Below are positions 58,379-64,000 of a stretch of 64,000 nucleotides of DNA, piece by piece. Under the pieces are notes generated by a model. That model was given only the letters and a program-made list of their open reading frames with translations, was not told the DNA's origin and did no database searches. The stretch is from NCBI GenBank assembly GCA_039000515.1, contig JBCFYV010000100.1:35874884-35938883 (forward strand). Reading direction: 5' to 3'. Both the position numbers and the translations under genes were made by a program. Source of the DNA: Timema cristinae. Its lineage: Eukaryota; Arthropoda; Insecta; Phasmatodea; Timematidae. The first letter of the stretch is position 1. The number at the start of each line of letters is the position of its first letter.

Positions 58379-58969
58379 AGTATCCCTGGTTTTTGCGCCC
58401 AGGCTACATCCCCAGCATCCTAGAGACCCAGCCGCCGTATTGATCTGAAACTCCCCCTCATATTTTTAGTAACCAACACCACTGGCCCTCCCTGTTCTCT
58501 CTCACCCTGATTGGTCCCGTCGTTCTGTTGTGTTGCTCTACCCTCGACACGAACTGCTAAATACTAGCTCGTGAGTGGTTCGATAGATCTCCGTATGTGC
58601 TCGCGGCGTAGCGAGTCGGGGATGCCTTTAGGTGGAACCCTTAAGGGCACCGTATTCTTCTAGGCCAGCTTTTTCGAACTGCTCAGTAGAACCCCTGGGC
58701 TCCTCCATAGTTATCTGAGGCACCATGAGGCAATTTTAGAATATTCTTTATTATTGTTTTTTCATACTATAACATAGCGCCAGTAATATTGTCAATTTAT
58801 TTATTTATTTTCAAATTTGAATAAAGTACATTTGCCAAAGGTGCAGCCAGAATTTGAACCCTGACCTTAAAATTTAACAGGAAACCAAAATAAACGAGAC
58901 TTTATCATCGTCGCGGGTTATAAGGTATGGTTTTAGACCTATATTTATCTGGAATTGGTTCCCCTATAC

Positions 58970-58970
<1 letters not shown>
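58379..58970. other. no gene seen
   Basis: GC-richer to about 58640, then AT-rich. 58845-58885 has a tRNA-like B-box patch on minus (GGGTTCAAATTCTGG). Confidence 0.45.
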
Positions 58971-59004
<34 letters not shown>

Positions 59005-59242
59005 TAGCACCGCGTCTTACTAGCAGTTCGGGTTATACGCTTTAAGTACTAATTACGCTAATGGATTAGGAAGGTTGAATTAAAGGAAGTGAACCCGCAT
59101 TTGCGTGGAGGGCGAGTGGAAAACCATTTAGGAAAAACCACCCCCAGTTCACCCGACCGAGATTCGAACCTCGATCTCCCCATCCTCGGCGGTCGGGCTC
59201 AACACGACAAGCGCGTTAGCCAACTACGCCACCGAGGCGGGT
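58971..59242 (-). mobile_element. SINE family B copy B7, full length
   Basis: (TAA)n, tail GCACCGCGTCTTACTAGCAG, body, head ending ACCGAGGCGGG. Nearly identical to B6 and B2. Duplication not clear. Confidence 0.92.
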
Positions 59243-59475
59243 TATACTTTTTATGTTAGAGACTTGTATAATGAATCAAATAACATCAATCCATCTCTGA
59301 TGAATTGTGGGTCACCTTGGTTGAGAGCTACTAGCCAAGAACAGGGGCTCCCAAAATTTTTAGACCGAAGGGGCTAGTGGCACAGGAACGGGGTTGTACG
59401 AGGGTAAATTTGACCCCCACCCCAAAATATAACTTTTAGATACCTAATATTTAAAGAACTGGTTGAGACCAAATA

Positions 59476-59697
59476 CAGTAGCCCCATGGATTCTTTGGTG
59501 CTGACTGACAGCTCACAGCTGACTTCTGACAGTCAACATTGAGGTATATAACTAAATTTTGACTGTCAGAAGTGACAGCTGTTAAACACATGTTTTTGCA
59601 GATCATATGGTTTGGCGTAGGGATACATAATTTGTTCTAGTAACTTTTCAAAGCTTTTAGCTGTCAGTATGCACCAAAAGAAGTCATGTGGCTACTT
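59476..59697 (-). mobile_element. pogo/Tigger-like palindromic MITE, copy 9
   Basis: CAGTAGCCCCATGGATTCTT after TA; right end diverged (GTCATGTGGCTACTT). Reverse orientation. Confidence 0.88.
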
Positions 59698-61024
59698 TAC
59701 AAACTTTGATAGTGATACCAGCTACATCAGTTACTGGAGAAAGGAAGGTTTTCACTGCTTGAACGTGTAAAAAAAAACTTCTTCGTTTCACGATGAGGCA
59801 ACGTAGATTAAATCACCTCTTATCTGATTAATATATACCCTGAGAGACTCAACAAACTTGAAATTTACAAAACTAGTTAGTAGTTTTATAGATAGTAACG
59901 AATATAGGCAAAGGTGTTTGGAAACCTACTTTTAATTTTTAGTCTTTCATAATTTTTAGTCGAACCGCTTCAGATATAATTTTTCTTAATTTGTTCTGTG
60001 TGTATTTATTCTAATGTTTGGCATGCCTAAAATAATCGAGAAAAATGCAAAAAGGGACCGTTAAATATTACATTTTCTTGGTCGTTTTTTAATCTCAAAA
60101 AACGTTATCCCCTATAATGGCACTATATTTACCTTCCCAAATAAAAAAGGTTCCTGCACCATTGGAAGAGTTCCATCGGAAAAAAATACAGCTAGAACCA
60201 CCTCATACAAATTTTCGCACTAAATAATGATTTAAATAGCTTGCAATAGTGCAATCTATGAATTATAAAACAAACGTATATTAAATAAATAACGGGCCAC
60301 TATTTTATGTAATATACCTTTTCAATAAATTAGGGAAATATCAGAACAAGGCATGCAAACTAAATCAGGGCTGCCACTATTTTATCACTACAAAATTCCC
60401 TGTGTTTTCCAGAAGGGATTTCCATTTTTCCAGGCAGCTTAGATTGAATTAGAGAGTAATAAAATATTTAATTTTTTTTTATCAAAGTGACTAATGTGAA
60501 GTCATGTAATTTATATTTAAAACCAGATTATTTAATATCGATGCGGAAATATATCTTCTGTCGCTTCACAACCCTTATTTTAAGGGGTAATGAGACATGT
60601 TTCAATCAGCGTGCTTAATTCCTCGTAATTAATATTGGATCCTCTAGTCCGAAAAACCGGCACATTTGGTTATCCGGCATGGTCTATTTCAATATTATAA
60701 TCAAAGCCATTAAGGAAACATCATCTTCAATTCAACCATAAGAAAATTCTCATCTCTAATTTTCACTAATTCATCAATAATATAGTTAAAATATCTATTT
60801 TTCAGTTGAGTTGAGTATTTGCTAACAAATGTTCACTCTCCCCTTACCCCCAAACCCCACTATTTGATGAATCTATCTATATATGTAACAGGCCCTATGT
60901 ATCACCTCCAACCCAGAACACTTCACCTACTATAGTAGGCCGCAAGCCGCCAAAGTGGACATTTTTACGATTGAAAATTTACTGGTAAATTGTAATCTCT
61001 ACTTAACTCCCTTCCCTTCACCTA
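59698..61024. other. no gene; solo hAT-family end at 60366-60440
   Basis: 60366 onward: CAGGGCTGCCACTATTTTAT, AAAATTCCCTGTGTTTTCCA resembles the left end of the 21.7-kb hAT element. No matching right end found. The remainder is AT-rich. Confidence 0.5.
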
Positions 61025-61252
61025 CAGTAGCCCCGTGGCTTCTTTGGTGCTGACTGACAGCTCACAGCTGACTTCTAACAGTCAACATTTAGATTCATAC
61101 CTAAATTTTGACCGTCAGAAGTAACAGTTGCTAAACACATGTTTTTGCAGATCATATGGTTCGGCGTAGGGATACATGTTTTGGTCTGGTAACTTTTCAA
61201 AGCCGTCAGCTCTCAACTGTCAGTCAGCACCAAAGAAGCCATGGGGATACTG
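61025..61252 (-). mobile_element. pogo/Tigger-like palindromic MITE, copy 10
   Basis: CAGTAGCCCCGTGGCTTCTT ... GCCATGGGGATACTG, TA on both sides. Reverse orientation. The flanking ACTGGTAAATTGTAATCTCT and TTACCGGAAAACTTAAACCT look alike, so the site may lie in a local duplication. Confidence 0.92.
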
Positions 61253-61394
61253 TATGTTGGCCAAAAGCCGCTACTGCGGAAATTTTTACGATTGTGAATT
61301 TACCGGAAAACTTAAACCTCTAATTACCATCCACCTGAGGATATCCGTATATTTACACGGGTGGTTGGGGATGAAGAGAAGTAGAAAACTGACA

Positions 61395-61560
61395 TGAAGT
61401 ATAGTCGCGTTTGCGTGGAAAAAGAATGAAAAAAACACACACACACGTTTAGCTAACATCACCCTCGGTAAACCCGACCGGGATTCGAAGCCAGATCTTC
61501 CCACATCAGCAGTCCAGTCTATTACGAGAGTAACGCCATAGACCATCGAAGATAGTAACA
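61395..61560 (-). repeat. SINE family C fragment
   Basis: Body (GTCGCGTTTGCGTGGAAAAA), B box on minus (CCGGGATTCGAAGCC), head (CCATAGACCATCGAAG). Contains a short (AC)n. Confidence 0.6.
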
Positions 61561-62034
61561 AAAAAAAAAATGTATCGATAGTTAAAGGGGCCTACTTTGT
61601 TTATAATTAATATAGCAGGCCCCTATATTTATCGATAAAACTTTTTTGCTACTAGGCAATGATCTATTTTTAATAATAAATATGCACAAACTTCAGTTTT
61701 GTTTTATTTAAAAAAATTTTCAAATTTGATTTTAGAACAAATATAATAAAATTAAAATAAGTTTTCCATAGGCTCCATAGGCTACCATATTTTAGCCATG
61801 TATTTATCATCGCAATCAATACAGATTGAATATAGCTTCAACCAAGTATAGACCACGCGAAGGATGTAGGCCTAAAATATTTTTACATTGTAAGGAAGCT
61901 ATATTCAATAAGAAATGACACTAATTGCTAGGTGCTAAAAATAGCCCGAGCCTGTTCCTAGCCGCATTCTTTGTTGTAGGAATTTCCAAAGGAGGACAGA
62001 ATTCCTAAAGCGAGTTATGCTGGTGGGTGTAACC
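61561..62034. other. no gene seen
   Basis: AT-rich. Nothing recognised. Confidence 0.5.
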
Positions 62035-63417
62035 GGCAACCCATGGCTGAAGCCCTGATCAGCAAGCAACCCATGCTGAAGCCTGACAGCAAGAACCCAT
62101 GGCTAGACCTACCAGAACCCTATGCCTGAAATTCTGACCAGCAACCCTATGCCTGAAGCCCTGACCGCAACCCTATGCCTGAAGCCTACTAGAACCCAGC
62201 GAAGCCTGACAAAACCCTATGCCTGAAATTCTGACCGGCAACCCTATGCCTGAAGCCCTGACCAGCAACCCTATGCCTGAAGCCTGACCGCAACCCTATG
62301 CCTGAAGCTCTGACTAGAACCCTATGCCTGAAACTCTGACTAGCAACCTATGCCTGAAGCCTGACTAGCAACCCTATGCCTGAAGCCTGACTAGCAACCC
62401 ATGGCTGAAGCTCTGACCAGCAACCCTATGCCTGAAGACCTGACCAGAAACCCTATGGCCAGAAATTCTGACCGGCAACCCTATGCCTGAAGCCCTGACC
62501 AGCAACCCTATGCCTGAAGCCCTGACTGCAACCCTATGCCTGAAGCCTGACTAGCAACCCTATGCCTGAAGCTCTGACCAATAACCCTATGCCTGAAGCT
62601 CTGACCAGCAACCCTATGTCTGAAGCCCTGACCGGCAACCCATGCCTGAAGCCTGACCAGCAACCCTATGCCTGAAGCCTGACCAGCAACCCTATGCCTG
62701 AAGCTCTGACCGCAACCCTATGCCTGAAGCTCTGACCGGCAACCCTATGCCTGAAGATCTGACCGGCAACCCTATGCCTGAAGCTTGACCGGCAACCCTA
62801 TGCCTGAAGCTCTGACCAGAACCTATGCCTGAAGCCTGACTAGCAACCCTATGCCTGAAGCTCATGACTAGCAACCCTATGCCTGAAGCCTTGACCAGCA
62901 ACCCTATACCTGAAGCTCTGACCAGCAACCCTATGCCTGAAGCTCTGACCGCAACCCTATGCCTGAAGCTCTGACCAGCAACCCTATGCCTGAAGCTCTG
63001 ACCAGAACCCTATGCCTGAAGCCCTGACTAGCAACCCTATGCCTGAAGCCTGACTAGCAACCCTATGCCTGAAGCCCTGACTAGCAACCCTATGCCTGAA
63101 GCTCTGACCAGCAACCCTATGCCTGAAGCTCTAACCAGCAATCCTATGCCTGAAGTCTAACCAGCAATCCTATGCCTGAAGCCCTGACCGGCAACCCATG
63201 CCTGAAGCTCTGACCAGCAACCCTATGCCTGAAGCCCTGACCGGCAACCCTATGCCTGAAGCTCTGACAGCAACCCTATGCCTGAAGCCTGACCAGCAAC
63301 CCTATGCCTGAAGATCTGACCGCAACCCTATGCCTGAAGCCTGACCAGCAACCCTATGCCAGAAGCCCTGACTAGCAACCCTATGCTGAAGCTCTAACCA
63401 GCAATCCTATGCTGAGC
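62035..63417 (+). repeat. 27-bp minisatellite, about 50 units
   Basis: Unit CAACCCTATGCCTGAAGCTC + TGACCAG, with AGC/CCC/ATT and CCAG/CCGG/CTAG variants. Many units lack 1-2 bases at the same spots (AGCCTGAC for AGCCCTGAC, CGCAACC for CGGCAACC), especially in the first 350 bp. This could be true decay or uncorrected sequencing error. Not coding, since plus has TGA in every unit. Confidence 0.97.
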
Positions 63418-63429
63418 CTTAAACATTTT

Positions 63430-63660
63430 TTTAGCACCGCTTCTTACTAACCTTTCGGGTTATAGGCCTATGTATTTATTACACTAATGTGTTAGGAATT
63501 ATGAAGGTTGAATTTAAATTAAGTGTACCAACACTTGCGTGGAGAGAGTGAAAACCACCCTCAATGTACATGATCGGGATCGAACCCCGATCTCCAGATT
63601 TCGGCAGTCTAGTCGTAGCACGATAGTAGCAAGCTATACCATGCAGCCACCGAGGCGGGT
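63430..63660 (-). mobile_element. SINE family C copy
   Basis: Tail GCACCGCTTCTTACTAACCT, body (CAACACTTGCGTGGAGAGAG), B box on minus (CGGGATCGAACCCC), head (CATGCAGCCACCGAGGCGGG). Sits right at the minisatellite edge. Confidence 0.85.
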
Positions 63661-63829
63661 CTATATTTTTAGTTAATTTGATTTTTTTTATAACTGCGAG
63701 AAATAAATTTATTAAAAACTAAGGAACCAAATTGATTATCAGCTTAATATAAGACATCCAATATACGATCAACGAATCATTTTGGTGCTAATAATAATCA
63801 TTTCTATTTAAATTGCTTATGAGGAACTA

Positions 63830-64000
63830 GATAGCTGTTGCCCGCGGCTTTGCTCGCGTGGAAGTTGATTATATACAAATACGAAAATATACATATGTAT
63901 TTACAGATTAATTTAAAATATTACGTTACGTTGATGACCATAACTTGACCTCAGATCAAAAATAATGCAAGTCCGATACAAACTTTCACCCCCTTTTTCA
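63830..64000 (+). mobile_element. arthropod-type dispersed repeat, cut by window edge
   Basis: AGATAGCTGTTGCCCGCGGC TTTGCTCGCGTGG, and later ATACAAACTTTCACCCCC. From memory of arthropod genomes this pair is typical of a common retroelement (LINE-type) end. No coding part is inside the window, so the assignment is tentative. Confidence 0.45.

Noticed and set aside
56602..58448. Many long overlapping ORFs (up to 253 codons) on both strands
   Set aside because: They are produced by the stop-free 40-bp minisatellite; every frame gives the same repeated peptides.

Overview
This window looks like intergenic or intronic nuclear DNA from an invertebrate animal. It is AT-rich, has no operon-like gene packing and no confident host gene, and is filled with dispersed repeats. 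An arthropod is my best guess. The support is a 3'-edge sequence resembling a repeat common in arthropod genomes (63830-64000), a Harbinger/MADF pair, a hAT transposase and a LINE reverse-transcriptase tail of types common in arthropods. None of these is diagnostic and I cannot name the species. The longest open frames (about 170-250 codons) lie in a 40-bp minisatellite that has no stop codon in several frames, so they are not genes.

Layout. 1255-5075: a TA-flanked element with inverted arms of roughly 550 bp. 5.5-21 kb: SINE copies, palindromic MITEs, and a 1.5-kb inverted-repeat element built on GAGC arrays (7872-9349). 21712-27763: a roughly 6-kb hAT transposon with matching CAGGGTGTCC termini, a lightly broken transposase on the minus strand (22873-25197), a nested TTAA-type MITE and nested SINE pieces. 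Two shorter non-autonomous relatives lie at 28243-29279 and 39863-40813, and a solo end lies near 60366. 34410-34823: C-terminal remnant of a LINE reverse transcriptase, minus strand. 44903-45979: a TIR element inserted into a 43-bp satellite that continues to about 46760. 47391-50222: two long foldback repeats. 51360-52480: a Harbinger transposase remnant on plus, converging on a MADF-type accessory ORF on minus. 56600-58375: 40-bp minisatellite with a 600-bp higher-order duplication. 62035-63415: 27-bp minisatellite.

The main players are mobile elements. Tens of tRNA-derived SINEs fall into families with different heads (A, B, C) that share one 3' tail, ending in a short hairpin and (TAA)n. 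This fits mobilisation by one LINE partner. At least a dozen copies keep target-site duplications. Ten copies of one pogo/Tigger-like palindromic MITE (CAGTAGCCCC termini, TA target) are spread through the window. Nested insertions give a relative order: a SINE inside a SINE, a MITE inside a SINE tail, a SINE inside a hAT MITE, and a TIR element inside a satellite. All family names for SINEs and MITEs (A-E, families 2-5) are local labels used only in this annotation.
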